Positions 45,410 through 53,969 of a stretch of DNA of 64,000 nucleotides are shown in pieces. The notes under the pieces were generated by a model, which was not told the origin of the DNA, did no database searches, and saw only the letters and a program-made list of their open reading frames with translations. This DNA is from Candidatus Pelagibacter sp. HIMB1321. Lineage in GTDB: Bacteria > Pseudomonadota > Alphaproteobacteria > Pelagibacterales > Pelagibacteraceae. The stretch lies in assembly GCF_900177485.1 (NCBI RefSeq), contig NZ_LT840186.1, positions 1,054,001 to 1,118,000 on the forward strand, written 5' to 3'. Every line of letters starts with the position of its first letter. The stretch's first letter is position 1. A program made the translations under genes and the position numbers.

Positions 45410-46737
45410 AACCTATAACTTTTTGCTACTAATTCGATAGGATGTAGTGCCTCATCATTTGCGATATTTGTATCAGCTTCAAGTTGTTTTAAATGTTTAC
45501 CAGCCAACGGACAATCTGACGCCATATATTTATTATTTTTAGTTTTGATTTGTCTTGCTGTTGGTCTGCCTACTTTTTTGGCAAGATCATGTGTATCTTT
45601 CATAACTCCAAAAGTTCCTCCATGACCTGCACATCTTTCCACTACATCAATCTTAATGTTTGGTATTAATTTAAGCATGTCTCTAGCTTTAATACCCATA
45701 TTCTGAGCTCTTGCATGGCATGCATGATGGACTGTTACGCCCCCATCAATTTCTTGAAGGCCATCAGCTAGACCCTCGTTATTTGCAATATCAACTACAT
45801 ATTCATCAATATCCATAACATTTTGAGATAATTTTTTAACCTTCTCATCATTTGGTAACAATAATGGCCATTCAAATTTTAACATCAAACCGCAACTGGC
45901 AGTTAAGGTTATCACCTTATACCCCTTATCAATCCAATGGATTAGATCATTAGAAACTTTTTTTGCTTGCTCAACAACTTTTGGTAAATCTGCTTGCTCT
46001 AAAAAAGGCATTCCACAGCAACCCGGGTAAGCTTCCTGAACCTCTACACCATTTTTTTTAAGTACTTTTAATGCTGCAACACCAGTATCTTTTTTATTAA
46101 AATTTACAAAACAAGTTGAATAAATAACAACTTTTCTATCTTTTGATGAAGTTTCATAAGTAATTTTATCTTTATTTTTTTTGAAAAAATTTGAAAACGT
46201 TTCTGAGTTATATTTTGGCAACTGAACTCTTTTATCTATTCCTGAAATTATTTCTAAAATTTTTCTAATAAATGTATTTTTAACATCAGATGCCCAGTTA
46301 ATTATTTTTGAAAATAAAACCCCAAATTTAGCATTTCTATCTATTTTAGCTAGCTGTGCAGGTACTGCTGAAAGTTTACCAAGTTTTTTTTGTGCTGTTC
46401 TATATCTCAACATCAAATGTGGAAAATCTAAATCAAATTGATGTGGAGGCACGTATGGGCACTTTGTCATAAAACACATGTCACACAAAGTACATGCATC
46501 TACTACTGGAGCAAATTGATTACTAGATAGACTATCTACATCCTCATTTTCTGACTCATCAATCATGTCAAATAACTTTGGAAAAGAATCACATAAGTTG
46601 AAACATCTTCTGCATCCATGGCAAATGTCAAAAGCTCTTCTCATTTCAGCATCTAGTTTTTCTGGGTTTAGAAAATCTGGATGCTCAAAATCTATTGGAT
46701 GCCTTATTGGTGCTTCTGTGCTTCCTTCTTTGCTCAT
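45406..46737 (-). CDS. GlpC/HdrD-like Fe-S oxidoreductase (CCG domains)
   Basis: A 443-residue protein. Two 4Fe-4S motifs are CHGCRRCFNLCDSFP and CTLCDMCFMTKCPYVPP near the N terminus. Two CCG-type cysteine domains follow, seen at YPGCCGMPFLEQADLP, ASCGLMLKFEWP, VHHACHARAQNMG and RCAGHGGTFGV. The layout fits GlpC or heterodisulfide-reductase D-like proteins, which pass electrons to or from flavin or quinone partners. It is the middle gene of an ATGA-linked trio with a small membrane peptide before it and DUF3501 after it. The peptide could be its membrane anchor. Confidence 0.9.
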   Translation of the reverse strand: MSKEGSTEAPIRHPIDFEHPDFLNPEKLDAEMRRAFDICHGCRRCFNLCDSFPKLFDMIDESENEDVDSLSSNQFAPVVDACTLCDMCFMTKCPYVPPHQFDLDFPHLMLRYRTAQKKLGKLSAVPAQLAKIDRNAKFGVLFSKIINWASDVKNTFIRKILEIISGIDKRVQLPKYNSETFSNFFKKNKDKITYETSSKDRKVVIYSTCFVNFNKKDTGVAALKVLKKNGVEVQEAYPGCCGMPFLEQADLPKVVEQAKKVSNDLIHWIDKGYKVITLTASCGLMLKFEWPLLLPNDEKVKKLSQNVMDIDEYVVDIANNEGLADGLQEIDGGVTVHHACHARAQNMGIKARDMLKLIPNIKIDVVERCAGHGGTFGVMKDTHDLAKKVGRPTARQIKTKNNKYMASDCPLAGKHLKQLEADTNIANDEALHPIELVAKSYRL

Positions 46738-46832
46738 ATAATTAAATTACCTACTATTAATAATGATAAAGAAACAATTAATACTGGTTCGTTTAACCAA
46801 TCTTTTAAAGTTTGTATAATTTGGTCTATCAT
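46734..46832 (-). CDS. 32-residue single-pass membrane peptide, first gene of the Fe-S oxidoreductase operon
   Basis: On the minus strand an ATG at 46832 opens a 32-codon frame: an amphipathic head MIDQIIQTLKDWLNEP and a hydrophobic helix VLIVSLSLLIVGNLII. Its TGA overlaps the oxidoreductase ATG as ATGA, the same overlap as between the oxidoreductase and DUF3501. The protein is too short for usual gene finding. A role as membrane anchor or regulator of the Fe-S protein is an inference from position. No homologue is recognised. Confidence 0.68.
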   Translation of the reverse strand: MIDQIIQTLKDWLNEPVLIVSLSLLIVGNLII

Positions 46833-46864
46833 TTTATAAATTATTAAGAATTTTGAAAATTTGA

Positions 46865-46892
46865 TTAGCGGGCAAGTAAATATGCCCGCTAA
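46865..46892 (-). terminator. Hairpin between rubrerythrin and the small-peptide operon
   Basis: Ten-base perfect arms TTAGCGGGCA / TGCCCGCTAA around AGTAAATA at 46865-46892, the most G+C-rich stem in this part. It lies just after the rubrerythrin stop. The T tract after it on the minus strand is weak, so read-through into the downstream peptide operon is possible. Confidence 0.7.
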
Positions 46893-46902
46893 AAAGAATT
46901 AA

Positions 46903-47319
46903 TTAGCTAATAGACTCTAAAGTTTTTTGGAATTTACCAGCATGAGATTTTTCAGCTTTTGCTAACGTTTCAAACCAATCAGCAATTTCTTCAAAACCCT
47001 CTTCTCTAGCAGTTTTAGCCATACCTGGGTACATGTCAGTGTACTCATGAGTTTCACCAGCTACTGCAGATTCTAAGTTTGCTTTAGTTTCACCAATTGG
47101 TTTACCAGTTGCTGGGTCACCAACTTGCTCTAAATACTCAAGGTGTCCGTGTGCGTGACCAGTTTCACCTTCTGCAGTTGATCTAAATACTGAAGCAACA
47201 TCATTGTATCCTTCGATGTCAGCTTTTTGTGCGAAATAAAGATATCTTCTGTTAGCTTGACTTTCACCAGCAAAAGCTTCTTTTAAGTTTTCTTCTGTTT
47301 TAGTTCCTTTTAATGACAT
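46903..47319 (-). CDS. Rubrerythrin-type diiron protein without rubredoxin domain
   Basis: A 138-residue ferritin-like protein. Two ExxH-type metal motifs are seen in [51 protein letters not shown] and [16 protein letters not shown]. Classic rubrerythrins have a C-terminal rubredoxin-like CxxC domain; here the protein ends after the four-helix bundle, so it needs an outside electron donor, perhaps the nearby Fe-S oxidoreductase. Family function is peroxide reduction. A strong AAGGAG site is seven bases before the ATG. Confidence 0.93.
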   Translation of the reverse strand: MSLKGTKTEENLKEAFAGESQANRRYLYFAQKADIEGYNDVASVFRSTAEGETGHAHGHLEYLEQVGDPATGKPIGETKANLESAVAGETHEYTDMYPGMAKTAREEGFEEIADWFETLAKAEKSHAGKFQKTLESIS

Positions 47320-47347
47320 TTTTTTCTCCTTAATTTAATGTGTAGGA

Positions 47348-47375
47348 CATATAGTTGTTAAAACCATAATGTCAA
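47348..47375 (-). promoter_or_regulatory. Candidate rubrerythrin promoter
   Basis: On the minus strand TTGACA (47370-47375) and TATATG (47348-47353) are 16 bases apart, just before the rubrerythrin gene. The -35 matches the sigma-70 consensus fully. An Irr-like palindrome abuts its upstream side. Confidence 0.55.
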
Positions 47376-47378
47376 CAG

Positions 47379-47395
47379 TTTAGAATAATTATAAT
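47379..47395. promoter_or_regulatory. Irr/ICE-like palindrome upstream of rubrerythrin
   Basis: TTTAGAATAATTATAAT, a 7-3-7 imperfect palindrome with a perfect left half TTTAGAA as in iron control elements of alphaproteobacterial Irr. It lies three bases upstream of the -35 of the candidate rubrerythrin promoter. Its right half differs at two positions. In A+T-rich DNA half sites occur by chance. Confidence 0.45.
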
Positions 47396-47424
47396 GTAGA
47401 TTTTAAGTAATTGATTTTATTGAA

Positions 47425-47853
47425 TTATTTTTGATTTTGATAATCACTCGCAACTTTAACCAAAACTTCAACTGAGTTTATTTTTTTTCCCGTAATATTA
47501 TTTTTAATATTTACAGAATCAATGTCATCTTCACTACAATCAATCAATTCATTTGTATCTTCATCAAAAAAATGATGGTGAACAGAAGTGTTTGTATCAA
47601 AATAACTCTTATCACTATTGATTGAAATTTCTTTTAAATAGCCCTTTTTCTTAAAAGCATGGACAGTGTTATAGACAGTAGCAAGAGAAATTTTCTCATT
47701 AAGCTTCTCTTCAATTGTTTTTGCAAGGTCATTAATTGTAAAATGAAAAGTTCCATTTCTTTCAAACAGCACTTTGCAAATTTTTATCCTTTGCTTAGTG
47801 GGTCTAAGGCCAGAAGATCTTAATTTATCGATAAAATTACTGTTATTTATCAT
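47425..47853 (-). CDS. irr: Fur-family iron response regulator Irr
   Basis: A 142-residue winged-helix regulator. It has the DNA-binding part with [15 protein letters not shown] and [19 protein letters not shown], then [18 protein letters not shown] with the HHH motif that marks Irr within the Fur family and binds heme or metal. Irr senses iron through heme in alphaproteobacteria and controls heme, iron and peroxide genes. It is divergent from fabA-fabB-fabI, a neighbourhood shared with rhizobia, and next to rubrerythrin. Confidence 0.9.
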   Translation of the reverse strand: MINNSNFIDKLRSSGLRPTKQRIKICKVLFERNGTFHFTINDLAKTIEEKLNEKISLATVYNTVHAFKKKGYLKEISINSDKSYFDTNTSVHHHFFDEDTNELIDCSEDDIDSVNIKNNITGKKINSVEVLVKVASDYQNQK

Positions 47854-47858
47854 TATTG

Positions 47859-47875
47859 TTTATAATAGTTCTAAA
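47859..47875. promoter_or_regulatory. Irr/ICE-like palindrome at the irr start
   Basis: TTTATAATAGTTCTAAA, a 7-3-7 palindrome with a perfect right half TTCTAAA and one mismatch in the left half. It ends six bases from the irr start codon, where an autoregulatory operator or overlapping ribosome binding site would lie, and also sits upstream of fabA. Overlapping it is the perfect repeat ATAGTT-CTA-AACTAT at 47865-47879. Confidence 0.5.
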
Positions 47876-47927
47876 CTATATCTATATTATATTGCTTAAA
47901 AATCAAGTATTAAGGTTATTCAATTTT

Positions 47928-48428
47928 ATGAAAAAAAACTCCTTTGACTACAAAGAGCTAATAAGTTGTGGAAATGGTGAACTTTTTGGGCCTGGAAATG
48001 CAAAATTACCACTTCCTCCTATGCTCATGTTTGATAGAATTACTGAAATTAATGACAATAATGGTGCCTTTAAAAAAGGCTCAATAAAAGCTGAATTAGA
48101 CATCAAAAATGATCTGTGGTTTTTTGATTGTCATTTTAAAGGTGATCCGGTTATGCCAGGATGTCTAGGTCTAGACGCTATGTGGCAGTTAGTTGGATTT
48201 TATCTTGGTTGGCTTGGAAACCCTGGAAAAGGTAGGGCCTTAGGAGTTGGGACAGTAAAATTTACAGGCGAAGTTTTACAGAATGTAAAATTAGTTAAAT
48301 ATCTTATCGATATGAAAAAAATTATGTCACCAGGGGGAACAACTGTTGGACTTGCAAATGGTGTGGTTTTAGCTGATGATAAGAAAATTTATTCTGCAGA
48401 AAGTTTAAAAGTGGGGTTATTTAAATAA
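47928..48428 (+). CDS. fabA: Beta-hydroxydecanoyl-ACP dehydratase/isomerase
   Basis: From the ATG at 47928 ([13 protein letters not shown]) a 166-residue hotdog enzyme that makes the cis double bond for unsaturated fatty acids. It has the catalytic His in [25 protein letters not shown] and the following helix [10 protein letters not shown]. An upstream start at 47856 would place hydrophobic residues at the front and overlap the irr control region. Its stop overlaps the fabB start by one base, forming a fabA-fabB-fabI operon. Confidence 0.96.
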   Translation: MKKNSFDYKELISCGNGELFGPGNAKLPLPPMLMFDRITEINDNNGAFKKGSIKAELDIKNDLWFFDCHFKGDPVMPGCLGLDAMWQLVGFYLGWLGNPGKGRALGVGTVKFTGEVLQNVKLVKYLIDMKKIMSPGGTTVGLANGVVLADDKKIYSAESLKVGLFK

Positions 48429-49639
48429 TGAGAAGAGTTGTAATAACAGGTCTTGGTGTTGTTTCGTGTTTGGGAAATAACCAAGAAGAGGTTTATCAAT
48501 CTTTACTAAATTCTAAATCAGGTATTTCTTTTGCTGAAGAGTATAAAGAGCATAATCTTAAAAGTAATATTCATGGCAAACCAAATATTAATTTGGCAGA
48601 TCATGTAGATAGAAAAACAATCAGATTTATGGGATCTGGATCAGCCTATAATTATATAGCAATGAAAGAAGCTATAACAGACTCTGGTCTTGAGGATAAA
48701 GATATTAGTAATTTTAAGACTGGAATAGTTATGGGGTCTGGTGGACCATCAATTGAAAATGTTGTTTTATCAGTCGATAAAACAAGAGCAAAAACACCAA
48801 AGCTTATGGGTCCATTTGTAGTTCCTAGAACTATGGCAAGTACTGCTTCGGCAACTCTTGCTGTGCCTTTTAAAATAAAAGGAGTGAACTATACAATGAG
48901 TTCTGCGTGTGCAACTAGTGGACATTGCATAGGCCATGCAAGTGAATTAATTCAAATGGGTAAACAAGACATTGTTTTTGCTGGTGGTAGTGAAGAATTA
49001 CATTGGGCTATGACTGCAATGTTTGATGCTATGACTGCTCTGTCTTCGAAATACAATGATGCACCTGAAAAAGCATCTAGAGCATATGATAAGACAAGAG
49101 ATGGTTTTGTGATCGCTGGAGGTGGAGGTGTTTTAGTTCTTGAAGAATATGAACACGCAAAAGCACGAGGTGCAAAAATTTATGCTGAATTAACAGGATA
49201 TGGGGCTACTTCTGATGGATATGATATGGTTGCACCATCTGGTGAAGGTGCTGTTAGATGTATGAAAATTGCACTATCAACAACTAAAAACAAAATTGAT
49301 TATATTAATACTCATGGAACTTCTACTCCTGTAGGAGATATTACTGAGCTTAATGCAATTAAAGAAACATTTGGATCAGATATTCCTAAAATTAGCTCAA
49401 CAAAACCTTTGTCGGGTCATCCTTTGGGTGCAGCTTCTGTCCACGAAGCAATTTATTGCTTAATCATGATGAAGAATAATTTTATTACTGGATCAGCAAA
49501 CATTACTGATATGGATGAAGATGCAAAGAATTTTCCAATTGTTACTAAAAATGAAAATGGCGCAACACTAAATACTGTTATGTCAAATAGCTTTGGTTTT
49601 GGTGGAACCAATGCTGCTTTAATTTTTGAAAAGGTTTAA
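48428..49639 (+). CDS. fabB: 3-oxoacyl-ACP synthase I
   Basis: A 403-residue condensing enzyme that extends the unsaturated chain after FabA. The catalytic Cys is in [16 protein letters not shown] and the two His residues in [14 protein letters not shown] and [14 protein letters not shown]. Pairing with fabA makes it FabB rather than FabF. The fabI start is two bases after its stop. Confidence 0.96.
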   Translation: MRRVVITGLGVVSCLGNNQEEVYQSLLNSKSGISFAEEYKEHNLKSNIHGKPNINLADHVDRKTIRFMGSGSAYNYIAMKEAITDSGLEDKDISNFKTGIVMGSGGPSIENVVLSVDKTRAKTPKLMGPFVVPRTMASTASATLAVPFKIKGVNYTMSSACATSGHCIGHASELIQMGKQDIVFAGGSEELHWAMTAMFDAMTALSSKYNDAPEKASRAYDKTRDGFVIAGGGGVLVLEEYEHAKARGAKIYAELTGYGATSDGYDMVAPSGEGAVRCMKIALSTTKNKIDYINTHGTSTPVGDITELNAIKETFGSDIPKISSTKPLSGHPLGAASVHEAIYCLIMMKNNFITGSANITDMDEDAKNFPIVTKNENGATLNTVMSNSFGFGGTNAALIFEKV

Positions 49640-49641
49640 TT

Positions 49642-50427
49642 ATGGATTTAATGAAAGGTAAAAAAGGATTAATCATGGGAGTTGCCAATGAAAGATCGAT
49701 TGCTTGGGGAATTTCTCAAAAATTAGCTGAAGCAGGTGCTGAACTTGCTTTCACATATCTTGGCGATGCTTTGAAAAAAAGAGTTGTACCTTTAGCAGAA
49801 AAATTGAATTCAAAAGTAACATTTAGTTGTGATGTTGAAAAAAAAGAAGATGTGGTAAAATTATTTGAAGACGTAAAATCCAAGTGGAGTGAAATTGATT
49901 TTATAGTTCATGCAATCGCATTTTCAGATAAGTCAGAATTATCAGGCGAATACTTAAATACAACGAGAGAAAATTTCCAAAGGAGTATGTTAATCTCATG
50001 TTTCTCATTTACAGAAGTTGCGAAAGAAGCTTCTAAAGTGATGAAAGATGGTGGAAGTTTAATAACTTTAAGTTATGAAGCTAATAAAGCAATTCCAAAT
50101 TATAATGTCATGGGTGTCTGTAAAGCTGCATTAGAAGCTAGTGTTAAATATCTTGCTAGAGATTTAGGTGCTAAAGGCATTCGAGTGAATGCGATAAGCG
50201 CAGGACCAATTAAAACATTAGCAGCTTCTGCAATAGGGGATGCAAAATTTTTATACAAGTGGAATGAAGATCATTCACTATTAAAGAGAAATGTAGATAT
50301 TCATGATGTTGGAAATTCAGCATTATATCTACTAAGTGACCTTGCAAACGGTGTTACAGGTGAAATTCACTACGTAGATGCTGGGTATAATAAAGTGGGA
50401 ATGCCTGATCCAAAAAATATTTCTTAA
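49642..50427 (+). CDS. fabI: Enoyl-ACP reductase (NADH)
   Basis: A 261-residue short-chain dehydrogenase of the FabI group. It starts with the cofactor site KKGLIMGVANERSIAWGI, and the active YxxxxxxK lies in YNVMGVCKAALE with SYEANKAIPN before it. It completes each elongation cycle. The start at 49642 or the second ATG at 49651 may be used. It overlaps the FkbM gene end by four bases tail to tail. Confidence 0.96.
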   Translation: MDLMKGKKGLIMGVANERSIAWGISQKLAEAGAELAFTYLGDALKKRVVPLAEKLNSKVTFSCDVEKKEDVVKLFEDVKSKWSEIDFIVHAIAFSDKSELSGEYLNTTRENFQRSMLISCFSFTEVAKEASKVMKDGGSLITLSYEANKAIPNYNVMGVCKAALEASVKYLARDLGAKGIRVNAISAGPIKTLAASAIGDAKFLYKWNEDHSLLKRNVDIHDVGNSALYLLSDLANGVTGEIHYVDAGYNKVGMPDPKNIS

Positions 50428-51194
50428 AAAACAAATTCTTTTTTAAAACAAACTAAATCTCTGCCTATCTTCAAAAATTTATAATTAAATTTTTCTAATT
50501 TTTTTAGTAAAAGTCCAATTTCATTTTTTTCTGCGTGAATCCATTCAAATACAATCATAGGTCTTATATTTAATGTATCGACAAAGTTATTTATTAAATT
50601 TACATCATAACCTTCTGTATCAACAATTAATAAATCTAAATCATAATAATCATAATAATCAATAAGTTTAGAAAATGTTATACAACTAATTTCTTTAGAT
50701 ATTATATGTTTTTCTTTTATACCATGATTAATTAAATGTTTTTTGTTAAATGATGATAATACATTTAGCCAATCAACATTTATATTATTAAATTTTTTTT
50801 CATAATAATCAAAATACGTACTGCTAACTGAAAATATTTCTTTAGATCCATTCTGGATATCTATAGCTAAATTTAAACAATTTATCTTTGAATACTTTTC
50901 ATAATTCTTTTTTAATTTTAAAAAAGCATCATTAATTGGTTCTATTAAGATAGCGTTCAGATTATCATTTAAGCATTTATATAAAAAATCATCACTTTTA
51001 CCGTCATTGGCACCTACCTGAATGACTTTATTTATTTTTTTTTTATTAATAAGTGGTTGTATTATATCTTCAACTTTTAGTGAGAGATTATCTATAAATC
51101 TCTCTGTTTTTAAAGATTTTTTATCTACTAATTTATATCCTATTGAGCCAATGATTTTTTTAATAAATTTAAACTTTTTTAAATCATGGCTCAA
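50424..51194 (-). CDS. FkbM-family methyltransferase
   Basis: A 256-residue SAM-dependent methyltransferase. The SAM loop is VIQVGANDGKSDDFLYKCL, and the FkbM block is LLIVDTEGYDVNLINNF with ILIEPINDAFL. Such enzymes often methylate sugars of O-antigen or glycolipids. It follows pnp by 13 bases and its ends contain more Asn, Ile and Tyr than pnp, so it may be an added gene on the operon end. The true acceptor is unknown. Confidence 0.85.
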   Translation of the reverse strand: MSHDLKKFKFIKKIIGSIGYKLVDKKSLKTERFIDNLSLKVEDIIQPLINKKKINKVIQVGANDGKSDDFLYKCLNDNLNAILIEPINDAFLKLKKNYEKYSKINCLNLAIDIQNGSKEIFSVSSTYFDYYEKKFNNINVDWLNVLSSFNKKHLINHGIKEKHIISKEISCITFSKLIDYYDYYDLDLLIVDTEGYDVNLINNFVDTLNIRPMIVFEWIHAEKNEIGLLLKKLEKFNYKFLKIGRDLVCFKKEFVF

Positions 51195-51207
51195 TTTAGA
51201 TTACCAA

Positions 51208-53280
51208 CTAACTTTGAGCTTGTTTAATAGAAAGTTTAACTTTCCCTCTATCAAAACCAATTACTTTAACTTTAACTTCGTCACCTTCTTTAACCACATC
51301 AGTAACTTTAGCCACTCTTTTATCTGCCAGTTCTGAAATATGAACAAGTCCATCTTGCTTTCCAAGGAAATTTACAAACGCACCAAACTCCATAATTTTC
51401 ATAACTTTACCTGAGTAGATTTTATTCAATTCAGCTTTTGCAGTGATATCTTTGATCATTTGAAGTGCAATATTTCTAGACTCTTCATCTGGAGCAGCAA
51501 CTGTAACGATACCTTCATCGTTTACATCAACTTTTGCGCCTGATTTTTCAACAATTTCTCTAATCGTTGCACCACCTTTTCCAATTACAGCAGCAATGTC
51601 TTTTTTGTCTACATTTACTTGTTCCATTTTTGGAGTGTGTTTTCCAACATCAGATCTAGATGCTGATAAAGCTTTATTCATTTCACCTAAAATATGAACT
51701 CTTCCATCTTTTGCCTGGCTTAAAGCTTGCTCCATAATTTCAAATGTAATACCAGTAATTTTTATATCCATTTGAAGCGAAGTAATTCCATCTTTGGTAC
51801 CAGCAACTTTAAAGTCCATATCCCCTAAGTGATCTTCATCACCTAAAATATCTGATAAGACACTAAAATCGTCACCTTCTTTAATAAGTCCCATTGCAAT
51901 ACCTGCAACTGGCTCTTTAATTGGAACCCCGGCATCCATTAGCGCTAATGATGATCCACAAACAGTAGCCATTGAAGAAGATCCGTTAGACTCTGTGATC
52001 TCTGATACTATTCTAAATGTGTATGGAAATGCTTCTTTTGAAGGTAATGATGAATTAATAGCTCTCCAAGCTAATTTTCCATGACCTATTTCACGTCTTC
52101 CAGTTCCAATTCTTCCAGTTTCACCAACTGAAAAAGGAGGAAAATTATAATGAAGCATAAATCGCTCTCTTTGAAGACCATCTAAACTTTCAATTCTTTG
52201 TTCATCATCAGAAGTACCTAAAGTGGTCACAACAATTGCTTGTGTTTCTCCTCTAGTAAACAAGGCTGATCCATGGGCTCTTGGCAATATACCCACTTCA
52301 CACGAGATAGGTCTAACATCAGATAGTCCTCTACCATCAATTCTATTTTTGTTTTTAAGAATATCAGTTCTAACAATTTTCTTCTCTAGATTTTTAAGCT
52401 CTGAGTTAACATCAAGATCAGAATAATTCTCATTTTCTTCAAAAAGCTTTTTGGCTCTATCGGTAATTTCTGAAATTTGATTAGATCTATCTTGTTTGTC
52501 TCTGGTTGCAAAAGCTTTTTTGAGATCTTCAGTAAAAGTGTCCTCTAAAACTTTTTTTACTTCTGACAAATCTTTTTTTTCAACAGTCCATTCAGGTTTT
52601 CTACATTCTTTTGCCAGTTCTTCGATCATTTCGATCACTGGAACAAAACCCTCATGACCAAATTTAACTGCATTAAGCATTTCTTCTTCAGTTAAACCAT
52701 TCGCTTCAGACTCTACCATTAGCACAGCATCTTTTGTACCTGCAACAACAAGATCTAAACTTGATTTTTCAAGCTCTGTCTTGGAAGGGTTAAGAATATA
52801 CTTTCCATCAACAAAACCGACTCTAGAAGCTCCTACAGGGCCCATAAAAGGCATTCCTGAGATAGCTAGTGCTGCTGAAGAAGCAGTAATTGCTAATATA
52901 TCTGGTTGGTTTTCTTTATCATATGAGATTACAGTTGGTAATAATTGAACTTCATTTTTGAATGCATCTGGAAACAAAGGTCTGATTGGTCTATCAATTA
53001 ATCTTGAAATTAATGTTTCACTTTCTGTTGGTCTTGCTTCTCTTTTAAAATATCCACCAGGTATTTTTCCACCTGCATAATATTTTTCCTGGTAATTTAC
53101 AGATAGTGGAAAATAATCCATATCTGGATTAACTTTTTTTGCTCCTACTACTGTCGCTAAAATAACTGTTTCACCACATGAAGCGATGATTGCTCCGTCT
53201 GCTTGTCTTGCTACTTTACCTGTTTCTAAACTTATTTTCTTTCCTGCTACTTCTATTTCCTTCTTATATACTTTAAACAT
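51208..53280 (-). CDS. pnp: Polynucleotide phosphorylase
   Basis: A 690-residue 3'-to-5' RNA exonuclease. Two RNase PH domains (about 1-220 and 315-540) surround a helical linker, followed by a KH domain with [19 protein letters not shown] and an S1 domain from [19 protein letters not shown] to the end. It degrades mRNA and may join with RNase E or the SUV3-like helicase. rpsO lies upstream, the standard rpsO-pnp pair, with a repeat-rich 59-base spacer. Confidence 0.97.
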   Translation of the reverse strand: MFKVYKKEIEVAGKKISLETGKVARQADGAIIASCGETVILATVVGAKKVNPDMDYFPLSVNYQEKYYAGGKIPGGYFKREARPTESETLISRLIDRPIRPLFPDAFKNEVQLLPTVISYDKENQPDILAITASSAALAISGMPFMGPVGASRVGFVDGKYILNPSKTELEKSSLDLVVAGTKDAVLMVESEANGLTEEEMLNAVKFGHEGFVPVIEMIEELAKECRKPEWTVEKKDLSEVKKVLEDTFTEDLKKAFATRDKQDRSNQISEITDRAKKLFEENENYSDLDVNSELKNLEKKIVRTDILKNKNRIDGRGLSDVRPISCEVGILPRAHGSALFTRGETQAIVVTTLGTSDDEQRIESLDGLQRERFMLHYNFPPFSVGETGRIGTGRREIGHGKLAWRAINSSLPSKEAFPYTFRIVSEITESNGSSSMATVCGSSLALMDAGVPIKEPVAGIAMGLIKEGDDFSVLSDILGDEDHLGDMDFKVAGTKDGITSLQMDIKITGITFEIMEQALSQAKDGRVHILGEMNKALSASRSDVGKHTPKMEQVNVDKKDIAAVIGKGGATIREIVEKSGAKVDVNDEGIVTVAAPDEESRNIALQMIKDITAKAELNKIYSGKVMKIMEFGAFVNFLGKQDGLVHISELADKRVAKVTDVVKEGDEVKVKVIGFDRGKVKLSIKQAQS

Positions 53281-53317
53281 TTCATTTCCATTTCGTTTCG
53301 TTCGTTTCGTTCCATTC
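53281..53317 (-). repeat. Purine-rich short tandem repeat leader of pnp
   Basis: The plus strand reads a run of TTCGT and TTTCG-type units; on the coding strand it is GGAACGAAACGAACGAAACG followed by AAATGGAA before the ATG. The repeat units are AACGA/AACGAA. It lacks hairpins. Such low-complexity sequence is unusual for this otherwise compact window, and lies where pnp mRNA autoregulation occurs in enteric bacteria. Confidence 0.55.
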
Positions 53318-53339
53318 CGTTCTATCTATCTTGATCTTA

Positions 53340-53588
53340 TTATTTTCTTAAATTCAATTTCGACAGTACATTTTTGTAAGAGTCCATTTTGTTTTTCTTT
53401 AGGTACTCTAACAATTTCTTTCTTCTATTTACTGCTCTCAACAATCCTACTGAAGAATGCTTGTCTTTTTTAAATTGTTTGATGTGTTTTGAGAGAGTTT
53501 CTATCTTCTCAGTTAGCAATGCGATCTGAATCTCTGAAGATCCTGTATCTTTATCATGAATTGCTAATTCTTTTACCTTGCTGTTCAT
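53340..53588 (-). CDS. rpsO: 30S ribosomal protein S15
   Basis: An 82-residue S15, slightly shorter than the usual 89; the loss is at the N terminus, where the family has about seven more residues. It has the S15 core DTGSSEIQIALLTEKIETL and SSVGLLRAVNRRKKLLEYLKK. S15 binds the 16S rRNA central domain. rbfA is 12 bases upstream; the truB gene usually between rbfA and rpsO in alphaproteobacteria is absent here. Confidence 0.96.
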   Translation of the reverse strand: MNSKVKELAIHDKDTGSSEIQIALLTEKIETLSKHIKQFKKDKHSSVGLLRAVNRRKKLLEYLKKNKMDSYKNVLSKLNLRK

Positions 53589-53600
53589 GCTTTTTTTTCC

Positions 53601-53969
53601 TTATTTGTTTGTTTGTTTTATTAAGTTTTCTATTTTTTCCGCATACTCGAAAGACTCATCTTTTCTAAAGAGTAATTTAGGTAAAAATTTCATAAATACT
53701 TTTTTAGACAATATTTTTCTGATTAAAAAAGAATATTCTTTAAGTAATTTAACTACCTCATCTGCATTTTTTCCGCCTAATGGCATTACATATGCTTTTG
53801 CTATTTTTAAATCTTGGCTCATTTGAACTTCTGTAACTGTAATAGTGTTAGTTTCTAAATTTGGAACTTTCGCCTCATTTTTTATAAATATCATACTCAA
53901 AGACTGCTTAATCATTTCACCAACCCTCAATTGCCTTTGGGAAATTGGTTTTCCTATTCTATCAACCAT
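53601..53969 (-). CDS. rbfA: Ribosome-binding factor A
   Basis: A 122-residue KH-like protein. It starts VDRIGKPISQRQLRVGEMIKQ and has the family middle TITVTEVQMSQDLKIAKAYVMPLGG, then IRKILSKKVFMKFLPKLLFRKDESF. It aids late 30S assembly and 16S rRNA processing. It overlaps the infB stop by one base and precedes rpsO, so it is in the nusA-infB transcript. Confidence 0.93.
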   Translation of the reverse strand: MVDRIGKPISQRQLRVGEMIKQSLSMIFIKNEAKVPNLETNTITVTEVQMSQDLKIAKAYVMPLGGKNADEVVKLLKEYSFLIRKILSKKVFMKFLPKLLFRKDESFEYAEKIENLIKQTNK

